A stretch of DNA of 5,340 bases from Kiritimatiellia bacterium (lineage in GTDB: Bacteria; Verrucomicrobiota; Kiritimatiellia; RFP12; UBA1067): positions 1-5,340 of the forward strand of contig CAAGNL010000015.1 in the NCBI GenBank assembly GCA_900771305.1. The letters are read 5' to 3'. Below, piece by piece: positions 1 to 5,340 of the stretch (position 1 is the first letter of the stretch; each line of letters begins with the position of its first letter). The position numbers and the translations under genes were made by a program. The notes below the pieces were generated by a model. It had not been told where the DNA came from. It searched no databases and worked only from the letters and a program-made list of their open reading frames with translations.

Positions 1-2
1 AC

Positions 3-2405
3 GGGACGGAGGCGAACATCGTCAAGATCCTGGCCAAGAACCACCAGTATCTGGGCGTGAACGCGGCGCTGGAGAATGTCCGGAACCGGCGGGAGCTGGG
101 CGGCAAGCTGGGCATCTTCTTCCACACCCAGGGAAGCGGCAAGAGCTATTCGATGGTGTTCCTGGCGCGGAAGATCCTGCATAAGCTGCAGGGGAATTTC
201 TCCTTCCTGGTGGTGACGGACCGTGAGAATCTGGATGGGCAGATCGCGAAGACGTTCGTGCGGTGCGGCGTCGTGAAGGAGAAGGATCCGGCGCGTCCGA
301 AGAATGCCGAGAAACTGCGGGAGCTCCTGTCGAAGAACAATCTCTTCACCTTTACGCTCATCCAGAAGTTCCGCTACGACCCGGGACGCGAGTATCCGGT
401 GCTGTCGACGCGTGACGACATCATCGTTCTGGTGGACGAGGCGCATCGTACGCAGTACATGGATCTGGCGGCGAATATGCGCAGGGGACTGCCGAATGCG
501 AATTTCATCGCCTTCACCGGGACGCCGCTCGGGAAGACGGGCGAGTGGTTCGGCGGCACCGTCTCCGAGTACAATTTCGCGGATGCGATCGCCGATGGCT
601 CGACCTGCCCGATCTACTACCGCAACATGGCGCCGAAGGTCGATTTCTGCAAGAACTTGATTGATCAGGAGGTCGAGTCCATTGGCGACGAGGAGGAGCT
701 TGCGCTGGATGAACGCGAAAAGCTCGAAAAGCGCTTTGCCGCCGAGATCGAAGTGCTGACGCGGGATGAACGCATTCAGGACAACGCCAAGCGCATCGTC
801 GAGCATTTTGTGCGGCGTGAATATCGCGGCAAGGCGATGGTCGTTGCCGTTGACCGCTACACGGCGGTGAAATACTACAATGCCGTCGACACGTATTGGC
901 CCGAATTCCGGAAAGAGCTGGTCAAGGAGCGCAGCCACGAGGTTGACGCCGAAAGGCGCGCCTCTCTGCAGCGTGCGATCGACTACATGGATCGCGTGGA
1001 GCGCGCGGTTGTCATATCCGGCGATGCCGACGAAGAGGCGCAGTTCGCGCAAAAGGGGATCTCGGGGATCCGGGCCATCCGCGCGCGCATGGAGCAGATT
1101 GATGCCGAAGGCGCGGACATTGAGGATAACTTCAAGGATCCGGATCACAGGCTCTCGTTGGTGTTCGTCTGCGCCATGTGGTTGACGGGCACGGACATTC
1201 CCTGCATGAGCACGATGTATCTCGACAAGCCCATGAAGGGGCATACGCTGATGCAGACGATTGCGCGCGTCAATCGGGTCTATCCGGGCAAGAATCACGG
1301 GCTCATCGTTGACTTCGTCAACATTTTCAAGTATGTCGAGAAGGCGTTGAGCATCTACGTCAAACCGGGGGCGGGGATAGAACTCCCCGTCAAGCCGATT
1401 GACGAGCTTCTTGACTCGCTGGAAAGGAGCGTGCAGGCCACAAAGGCGTTTCTGGATTCGATAGGCGTTGACCTGAATGAAGTCGCGAATCTTCCGAAGA
1501 GCAAGAGTTTCGACAAGGTAGAGGCGTTTAACCGCGTCCTCGACATCGTCCTTTCGAAGGATGACTACCGCAACCGTTTCTTCCTGTATACCAACAAGGT
1601 CGATGCGATCTGGACGGCCTCCAAACCGGAAGTGTTCGAGTATATGGGGCAGGTCAGCAAGTATCTTTCGCCGATCATCTATCTTCGTAAGATGATGGAC
1701 ACCAAGGCGGATACATCGCGCTTGGAGAAGGCGATTGGCAAGTTGGCGGCAGAATTGGATGGCCGCGTGACGATCTCGTCTTCGGGCGTCCAAAACGGCG
1801 AAGGACACGAGATTGATCTCGCCAAGATCGACGTGGCCAAGGTCGAGGCGACGCTCAAGCAGGTCAATTACCCGCATCTCATGGTGGATGATCTGCGTAA
1901 AGTGGTGGAGGATATGCTGGCGAAGATTCTGGCCCGCAACAAGACCCGTACGGCCTTCGGCGAAAGGTATCAGAAAATCGTCGATGAGTACAATGCCGGC
2001 AGCCTTGCGTCCGAAGAGGCGTTCAAACGTCTGATGGAGCTCATGCAGGCGATGGATGAGGAGGCGAAACGCGCGACACGGGAAGGGTTGACGGATCAGC
2101 AGCTTGAAATCTACGATCTTCTCTGCGCGGGACGGAAACTGACCCAATCGCAGGAACGGGCCGCCAAGCTCGCGGCGGTCGATCTGGTCAAGGCGATTGA
2201 GGCAAATCCGTCGGCGGCGTTCCCCTCCGAATGGTTCAAGTATCAACCTTCCAAGCTGCAGGTCAAGGATTTCATCGCCGAGGCCTGTGCCGTTCGGCTG
2301 GATGGAGAGTTCGACCGCGTGATGTTCGAGGATGGCACACAGCGTGTCTATCAGCTTTTCCTGGATCGCGCTTTGAACAACGAACCCATGTTGCATGCGG
2401 CGTGA
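3..2405 (+). CDS. hsdR: Type I restriction endonuclease subunit R (HsdR), 5'-truncated by window edge
   Basis: This is the motor and cleavage subunit of a type I restriction-modification complex: it translocates DNA using ATP and cuts unmodified DNA in the cytoplasm together with HsdM and HsdS. The frame is open from the left edge, so the GTG at 57 is not the true start; 800 codons are visible. Superfamily 2 helicase motifs appear in order: Walker A HTQGSGKS (123-146), DEAH box (435-446), FTGTP motif III (513-527), TGTDIP (1185-1202) and motif VI QTIARVNR (1254-1277). From roughly 1460 onward the sequence matches the HsdR C-terminal domain (DUF3387 type), including NKTR (1938-1949) and LTDQQLEIYDLL (2088-2123). 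Full-length HsdR is usually about 1000 residues or more, so the N-terminal PD-(D/E)xK nuclease domain should lie upstream of the window. No frameshift or missing motif is seen. Third codon positions look less C-rich than in the next two genes, which would fit horizontal acquisition (inference). A strong terminator follows, suggesting it is the last gene of its operon. Confidence 0.95.
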   Translation, partial: GTEANIVKILAKNHQYLGVNAALENVRNRRELGGKLGIFFHTQGSGKSYSMVFLARKILHKLQGNFSFLVVTDRENLDGQIAKTFVRCGVVKEKDPARPKNAEKLRELLSKNNLFTFTLIQKFRYDPGREYPVLSTRDDIIVLVDEAHRTQYMDLAANMRRGLPNANFIAFTGTPLGKTGEWFGGTVSEYNFADAIADGSTCPIYYRNMAPKVDFCKNLIDQEVESIGDEEELALDEREKLEKRFAAEIEVLTRDERIQDNAKRIVEHFVRREYRGKAMVVAVDRYTAVKYYNAVDTYWPEFRKELVKERSHEVDAERRASLQRAIDYMDRVERAVVISGDADEEAQFAQKGISGIRAIRARMEQIDAEGADIEDNFKDPDHRLSLVFVCAMWLTGTDIPCMSTMYLDKPMKGHTLMQTIARVNRVYPGKNHGLIVDFVNIFKYVEKALSIYVKPGAGIELPVKPIDELLDSLERSVQATKAFLDSIGVDLNEVANLPKSKSFDKVEAFNRVLDIVLSKDDYRNRFFLYTNKVDAIWTASKPEVFEYMGQVSKYLSPIIYLRKMMDTKADTSRLEKAIGKLAAELDGRVTISSSGVQNGEGHEIDLAKIDVAKVEATLKQVNYPHLMVDDLRKVVEDMLAKILARNKTRTAFGERYQKIVDEYNAGSLASEEAFKRLMELMQAMDEEAKRATREGLTDQQLEIYDLLCAGRKLTQSQERAAKLAAVDLVKAIEANPSAAFPSEWFKYQPSKLQVKDFIAEACAVRLDGEFDRVMFEDGTQRVYQLFLDRALNNEPMLHAA

Positions 2406-2462
2406 TGTCCAATGTCTTTCAGGATGTCTTATCAGAAGAAAGTAAGAATGAGTCTGCCTGCC

Positions 2463-2502
2463 TGTTCACATCCTGTTGACAAGCCGTTCACAACGGTTCA
2501 TA
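2463..2502 (+). repeat. Four helically phased octamers upstream of dnaB
   Basis: Four related octamers start at 2463 (TGTTCACA), 2474 (TGTTGACA), 2485 (CGTTCACA) and 2495 (GGTTCATA), at steps of 11, 11 and 10 bases, that is about one DNA turn each. The last two extend to tandem 10-mers, GTTCACAACG and GTTCATAACG, differing at one base. The second copy contains the candidate -35 box and the fourth overlaps the candidate -10 box. The spacing places all copies on one helix face, as expected for an operator or iteron-like site. The 3' half also weakly resembles the CACA end of a DnaA box. Function is inferred; the repeats are short and could be chance. Confidence 0.4.
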
Positions 2503-2504
2503 AC
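2476..2504 (+). promoter_or_regulatory. Candidate sigma70-type promoter for dnaB (P1)
   Basis: A perfect -35 hexamer TTGACA (2476-2481) is followed after exactly 17 bases by CATAAC (2499-2504), which matches four of six bases of TATAAT. Transcription would start near 2511, inside the left arm of the terminator hairpin (2506-2513). Such a transcript would lack most of that arm and so would escape the terminator, leaving a leader of about 36 bases before the dnaB start. The -10 box lacks the conserved final T, so strength is uncertain. Confidence 0.5.
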
Positions 2505-2505
2505 G

Positions 2506-2534
2506 CGGCCGCCTTCCCGGGCGGCCGTTTTGTT
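2506..2534 (+). terminator. Rho-independent terminator after hsdR
   Basis: CGGCCGCC (2506-2513) and GGCGGCCG (2520-2527) are exact reverse complements, giving an 8-bp all-GC stem with a 6-base loop. The tail TTTTGTT (2528-2534) follows immediately. This is the classic intrinsic terminator layout for + strand transcription. It lies 100 bases after the hsdR stop and ends 12 bases before the dnaB start, so it should insulate dnaB from restriction-gene transcription. Confidence 0.82.
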
Positions 2535-2539
2535 ATACT
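2531..2539 (+). promoter_or_regulatory. Candidate extended -10 promoter for dnaB (P2), near-leaderless
   Basis: TGTTATACT fits an extended -10 element: TG, one base, then TATACT (2534-2539), five of six bases matching TATAAT. No convincing -35 lies 16-18 bases upstream, because that region is the terminator hairpin. The predicted start would be around 2546-2547, at the A of the dnaB ATG, so the mRNA would be leaderless or nearly so. This agrees with the absence of a Shine-Dalgarno sequence before dnaB. Part of the element overlaps the terminator T-tract, so it could also be a by-product of that AT-rich stretch. Confidence 0.35.
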
Positions 2540-2546
2540 TCCCGAC

Positions 2547-4097
2547 ATGTCAGAAGAACTGAAAACCCCTCCACACAGCAGCGAAGCCGAGCGTGGCATC
2601 ATTGGATCCATCCTGTTGGACACCCAGTTCGGCGAAGACGCGCGCGTGCTTGACCTCTGCCAGGCCAGTGGCCTGACCCCCGAATCCTTCTACGATCCCC
2701 GCAATCGCCTCCTCTATGAGACCTTCCGCGAGATGAGCGGCGCCTCCGCGCCGATCGACGCGGTGACGCTCACGGACCGTCTGCGGGCGACTGGTCGTCT
2801 GGATCAGGTCGGTGGCATCGCCGCCATCCAGGAACTCGTCGATAACACCCCCACCAGCGCGCATGCCGAGTACTACATCGACATCGTCCGCCAGAAGGCC
2901 CTGCTGCGCACGCTGATCCAGTGCGCCCGAGACGCCGAGGCGAAGTGCTTCGACAACGACCGCAACTCCAACGCCGACCTCCTGCAGGGCGAGATCGAGT
3001 CGTCCTTCCTCGGCATCGGCGGCGCCACCACGATCCGCGCGGACTGGAAGACCGCCGTCATGAATACCTTCGGCGACATGGAGAAGCTGTTCGACGGCGG
3101 GGCGGACCAGTTCGACGGCCTCCCGACGGGCTTCAAGTATCTAGACGAGAAGATCATGGGCCTCAAGCCCGGCGACATGATCGTCGTCGCCGCCCGTCCG
3201 TCCGTCGGCAAGACCTCGCTCGCGATGAACATCGCCGAGTGCATCGCCCTCGGTCAGGACATCAACGGAATGCCGATGAAGGGCGAGCACAACCGTCCCC
3301 ACGGCGTTCTGATGTTCTCCCTCGAAATGAGCACCGAGTCGCTCGCCAAGCGCATGCTGGCCGGCCGCGCCGGCATCGACACCTGGCGCCTCCAGCGCGG
3401 CATGCTCACGCACGACCAGCGCGTCGAGGCGAGCGAACGCCTGATGTCCGCCGCCCAGACGCTGCGCGGTGCGCCCATCTACATCGACGATACGAGCGCC
3501 ATCGACGTCTCCGACATGCGCGCCCGCGCCCGCCGCATGAAGCGCATGCACAACATCGAGCTCATCGTGATCGACTACCTCCAGCTGGCGAACTGCCGCG
3601 AATTCGCGAAGCAGGGCCGTCAGCTCGAAACGAGCCGCATCTCGGGCCAGGTCAAGGCCATGGCGAAGGAGCTCAAGGTCCCCGTGATCGTCCTTTCGCA
3701 GCTCTCCCGCGCGAACGAGAAGGGCGACGACAAGGACGAAGTCCCGAAACTTTCCCACCTCCGCGATTCGGGCGCCATCGAACAGGACGCCGACATGGTG
3801 TTCCTGCTGCGCCGTCCCTGCCGGTCGAAGACCGCCCAGTGGCACGATGATGAGTTGCTCGCGATCGTGGACGTCGCCAAGAACCGTAACGGCGAAACCG
3901 GCGAAGTCGACTTCAACTTCTACAAGCAGGGAACCCGTTTCGGCGACCGCAAGCCCGGCACTCGTGGACAGAAGGCCATGGATGCCGAGACGGCCGAAGC
4001 CGATCTCGCGACCTCCACCGAGGTGCTCGAACCTGTCCCCGACAGTCAGTTCGGTTCCCAGCCCCCCGTCAATCTCACGCAGGACCCGTTGTTCTGA
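2547..4097 (+). CDS. dnaB: Replicative DNA helicase DnaB
   Basis: This is the hexameric 5'-3' helicase that unwinds the chromosomal replication fork using ATP, and normally contacts primase and the clamp-loader complex. The protein is 516 residues, slightly longer than the usual 450-480. The N-terminal domain begins with PPHSSEAERGIIGSILLD (residues 8-25), closely matching the conserved DnaB start. The RecA-like domain carries Walker A ARPSVGKT (216-223), catalytic Glu260 in FSLEM, Walker B Asp343 in IDYLQL, the LRDSGAIEQDAD block near 405-416, and the KNRNG motif with Lys445 and the arginine finger Arg447. The ATG at 2547 is chosen because it directly precedes the conserved region; in-frame ATGs from 2412 would add residues unlike the family and read through the terminator. 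No Shine-Dalgarno sequence precedes it. Two oddities are an extra segment of about 13 residues between Walker A and Glu260, and a roughly 50-residue acidic tail ending in QDPLF. A phage-type DnaB is less likely given the close match to cellular forms and no phage neighbours. Confidence 0.96.
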   Translation: MSEELKTPPHSSEAERGIIGSILLDTQFGEDARVLDLCQASGLTPESFYDPRNRLLYETFREMSGASAPIDAVTLTDRLRATGRLDQVGGIAAIQELVDNTPTSAHAEYYIDIVRQKALLRTLIQCARDAEAKCFDNDRNSNADLLQGEIESSFLGIGGATTIRADWKTAVMNTFGDMEKLFDGGADQFDGLPTGFKYLDEKIMGLKPGDMIVVAARPSVGKTSLAMNIAECIALGQDINGMPMKGEHNRPHGVLMFSLEMSTESLAKRMLAGRAGIDTWRLQRGMLTHDQRVEASERLMSAAQTLRGAPIYIDDTSAIDVSDMRARARRMKRMHNIELIVIDYLQLANCREFAKQGRQLETSRISGQVKAMAKELKVPVIVLSQLSRANEKGDDKDEVPKLSHLRDSGAIEQDADMVFLLRRPCRSKTAQWHDDELLAIVDVAKNRNGETGEVDFNFYKQGTRFGDRKPGTRGQKAMDAETAEADLATSTEVLEPVPDSQFGSQPPVNLTQDPLF

Positions 4098-4141
4098 CCT
4101 TCATTTTGAACCATTGGTCCCCGCTCCGCGTTTAACTGCGC

Positions 4142-4149
4142 AAGGAGAG
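4142..4149 (+). promoter_or_regulatory. Ribosome binding site of the prenyltransferase-repeat gene
   Basis: AAGGAGAG, complementary to the 16S rRNA 3' end, lies six bases before the ATG at 4156. It decides the start: the same frame is open upstream to 3847 inside dnaB, but only 4156 has this signal and is followed by a signal peptide. It contrasts with dnaB, which has none. Confidence 0.85.
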
Positions 4150-4155
4150 TCAGTC

Positions 4156-5226
4156 ATGAAGAAGATTGTCATGGTATGCGTGGCCGCGGCATGCGGCCTG
4201 GTGTTTGCGGGGCAGAAGGAGGATGTCTCCGCCGCCATCGCGCGCGGCGTGAAGTTCCTGCAGTCGAAGCAGGAGGCCGATGGCCATTTCAGCGACCCCC
4301 ACATGCCGGCGTTGACGGCGTTGCCGCTCTGGGCGCTCGTGAGCGGTGGCCAGGGGCAGACAGAGGGAGTGAAGAAGGCCGCGGCGTTCGTGCTCGGCAC
4401 GCAGCGTCCCGACGGTGGCTTCTACGTGCCGAAACCGGGGCGTGGCGGCTCCGGACTCGGCAACTACAACACCAGCGTCTGCATGAGTGCGCTCTTCGAG
4501 AGTGGACTCGCCCCCACCAAGGCGATTCTCGCCGCCCGCACCTACATTGCCGGCAGCCAGCTCACGGGCGACGACACGATGGCCGGCGGATTCGGCTATG
4601 ACCGCCTCTCCCGCCGTCGCTATGCGGACCTCTCGAACACATCCTATGCGCTGGACGCCATGCGCCGTACCGAGAAGGTCGAGGACTTCCGTCCGAAGGG
4701 CGAGGCCCGCGCCGATGTCGACTGGGAGAAGGCGATCAAGTTCGTCACGCGTCTCCAGGAGAAGGAGGGCGAGCGTGCCGGTGGCGCCGCCTACAACGAG
4801 CGGACCGCCCAGGCCGGCACCGCCACCAACAAGTCCGGTCGCGTCGAGCTCCGGGCCTACGGTTCCATGAGCTATGCCGCCGTTCTCTCGATGTGCCACG
4901 CGAAGCTCACGCGGTCCGATCCCCGCGTGAAGAGCGCGCTCGACTACTGCTCGAAGTTCTGGACCGTGGACGAGAATCCCGGCATGGGCAACCAGGGGCT
5001 TTACTACTATTACGACATTCTCTCCCGCGCGCTCTCCGTTGCCGGCATTGTGGAGCTCGAACAACCGGACGGCCGCAAGATCAACTGGAAGAATGAACTC
5101 GCCGCCAAGCTGCTTGCCCTCCAGAAGCCCGATGGCAGCTGGGTGAACGACAACAACCGCTTCTGGGAAAACGACCCCGTGCTCGTGACCTCCTTCGCCA
5201 TCCTCACGCTCGCGCTCTGCGATTGA
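4156..5226 (+). CDS. Secreted prenyltransferase/squalene-cyclase repeat protein, function unknown
   Basis: The 356-residue product begins with a Sec signal peptide: MKK, a hydrophobic stretch to about residue 17, and a likely cleavage after VFA (residue 18), so the protein is probably periplasmic or exported. The rest shows about six helical repeats, each ending in a Q...G-aromatic turn: Q39-F45, Q83-F89, Q135-F146, Q201-Y213, a degenerate one near 264-286 with NQGLYYYY (279-286), and QKPDGSW (323-329). This is the pattern of the alpha/alpha-toroid fold shared by squalene-hopene cyclases and prenyltransferase beta subunits. The class II cyclase DxDD acid motif is absent, so cyclase activity is not supported. 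The blocks YGSMSYAAVLSM, ENPGM, QGLYYYY and ENDPVLVTSFAILTLAL are recognisable from uncharacterised homologues common in planctomycetes and relatives (from memory). The gene starts 58 bases after dnaB with no strong promoter or terminator between, so it may be co-transcribed, although a functional tie to replication is unlikely. Its substrate is unknown. Confidence 0.87.
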   Translation: MKKIVMVCVAAACGLVFAGQKEDVSAAIARGVKFLQSKQEADGHFSDPHMPALTALPLWALVSGGQGQTEGVKKAAAFVLGTQRPDGGFYVPKPGRGGSGLGNYNTSVCMSALFESGLAPTKAILAARTYIAGSQLTGDDTMAGGFGYDRLSRRRYADLSNTSYALDAMRRTEKVEDFRPKGEARADVDWEKAIKFVTRLQEKEGERAGGAAYNERTAQAGTATNKSGRVELRAYGSMSYAAVLSMCHAKLTRSDPRVKSALDYCSKFWTVDENPGMGNQGLYYYYDILSRALSVAGIVELEQPDGRKINWKNELAAKLLALQKPDGSWVNDNNRFWENDPVLVTSFAILTLALCD

Positions 5227-5230
5227 ACTC

Positions 5231-5266
5231 GGTCAGTCAACACCGCTGGCGCGGTCTTGACCGACC
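5231..5266 (+). terminator. Long stem-loop after the repeat-protein gene (possible terminator)
   Basis: GGTCAGTCAACACCGC (5231-5246) pairs with GCGGTCTTGACCGACC (5251-5266) around a TGGC loop, with 14 of 16 positions complementary. It begins four bases after the stop codon. There is no T-tract directly behind it; the nearest T run is TTTT at 5288-5291. It is therefore not a canonical intrinsic terminator, and could instead be a 3'-end-stabilising hairpin or a U-less terminator. Confidence 0.5.
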
Positions 5267-5270
5267 TCGG

Positions 5271-5286
5271 CATCTGAGCATCTGAG
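5271..5286. repeat. Tandem octamer CATCTGAG x2
   Basis: CATCTGAG occurs twice back to back (5271-5278 and 5279-5286), directly after the long hairpin and before a TTTT run. Two copies suggest a slippage duplication or a variable tract; no function is apparent. Confidence 0.5.
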
Positions 5287-5307
5287 CTTTTCGAGTCGTC
5301 GAGTCCG

Positions 5308-5324
5308 AAGCCGCAGTCGGCTTT
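5308..5324 (+). terminator. Small hairpin near right edge (weak terminator candidate)
   Basis: AAGCCG (5308-5313) and CGGCTT (5318-5323) form a 6-bp stem with a CAGT loop, followed by only one further T before C. It might act as a second terminator behind the larger hairpin, but the tail is too short for confidence. The remaining bases to 5340 show no recognisable gene. Confidence 0.25.
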
Positions 5325-5340
5325 CAGGATCTTCCCGTTG

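Noticed and set aside
2484..2496. Small inverted repeat CCGTT-CAC-AACGG
   Set aside because: Five base pairs with a three-base loop is weak, and it is better explained as part of the phased octamer series.
2412..2546. N-terminal extension of DnaB from the ATG at 2412 (45 extra residues)
   Set aside because: The extra residues do not resemble DnaB, there is no ribosome binding site, and the stretch contains the terminator and promoter signals; 2547 directly precedes the conserved N-terminus.
3141..3845. 234-codon open frame on the - strand opposite dnaB
   Set aside because: Antisense shadow caused by C-rich third positions; low-complexity Ala/Gly/His/Val-rich product, no recognisable motif.
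2921..3850. 309-codon open frame on the + strand within dnaB
   Set aside because: Arg/His-rich translation typical of an out-of-frame read of GC-rich coding DNA, fully inside a confidently identified gene.
4106..4136. Possible promoter TTGAAC ... TTTAAC between dnaB and the repeat gene
   Set aside because: Both boxes match only four of six bases and the spacer is 19 bases, too weak to call; co-transcription with dnaB is equally possible.
3847..4155. Upstream extension of the repeat-protein gene overlapping the end of dnaB
   Set aside because: It would overlap dnaB by about 250 bases in another frame with low-complexity Arg/Ser/Pro-rich sequence; the ATG at 4156 has a strong ribosome binding site and begins a signal peptide.
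4168..4197. Lipoprotein signal (cysteine at residue 13 of the repeat protein)
   Set aside because: The residues before the cysteine (AAA) lack the usual Leu at -3 and the hydrophobic stretch continues past it; a signal peptidase I site after residue 18 fits better.
4150..5064. 304-codon open frame on the - strand opposite the repeat-protein gene
   Set aside because: Antisense shadow with low-complexity Gly/Ala/Glu/Arg composition and no domain; the + strand gene has a ribosome binding site, signal peptide and family repeats.

Overview
The window reads as bacterial chromosome of moderately high GC content, with three genes all on the + strand. In order they are the 3' part of a type I restriction enzyme motor/nuclease subunit (hsdR), a complete replicative helicase gene (dnaB), and a complete gene for a secreted prenyltransferase/squalene-cyclase-repeat protein. 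The last family is, from general knowledge, especially frequent in Planctomycetes and Verrucomicrobia-type genomes (PVC superphylum, including Kiritimatiellota-like lineages). That makes a PVC bacterium the best guess, but no marker here fixes the taxon.

Layout. Positions 3-2405 hold hsdR, cut by the left edge: its helicase core and C-terminal domain are present and the N-terminal nuclease domain lies outside. Positions 2406-2546 form a compact control region with a strong intrinsic terminator (hairpin 2506-2527 plus T-rich tail), which probably ends the restriction-modification transcript. It is interleaved with two candidate promoters for dnaB and four short octamers spaced one helical turn apart. 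Positions 2547-4097 are dnaB, with no Shine-Dalgarno sequence, a short insertion in the ATPase domain, and an acidic C-terminal tail ending in QDPLF. Positions 4098-4155 are a spacer carrying a good ribosome binding site. Positions 4156-5226 encode the exported repeat protein. Positions 5227-5340 are non-coding and hold a near-perfect 16-bp stem hairpin, a tandem octamer and a second small hairpin.

How they relate. hsdR belongs to a defence system whose hsdM/hsdS partners are not visible. dnaB is a core replication gene that seems to be transcribed on its own from the control region. The repeat protein may be co-transcribed with dnaB across 58 bases, but no functional link is apparent. I see no CRISPR array, RNA gene, insertion sequence or clear new multi-gene system. 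The most interesting material is the terminator/promoter/phased-repeat region before dnaB and the unusual features of the DnaB protein.
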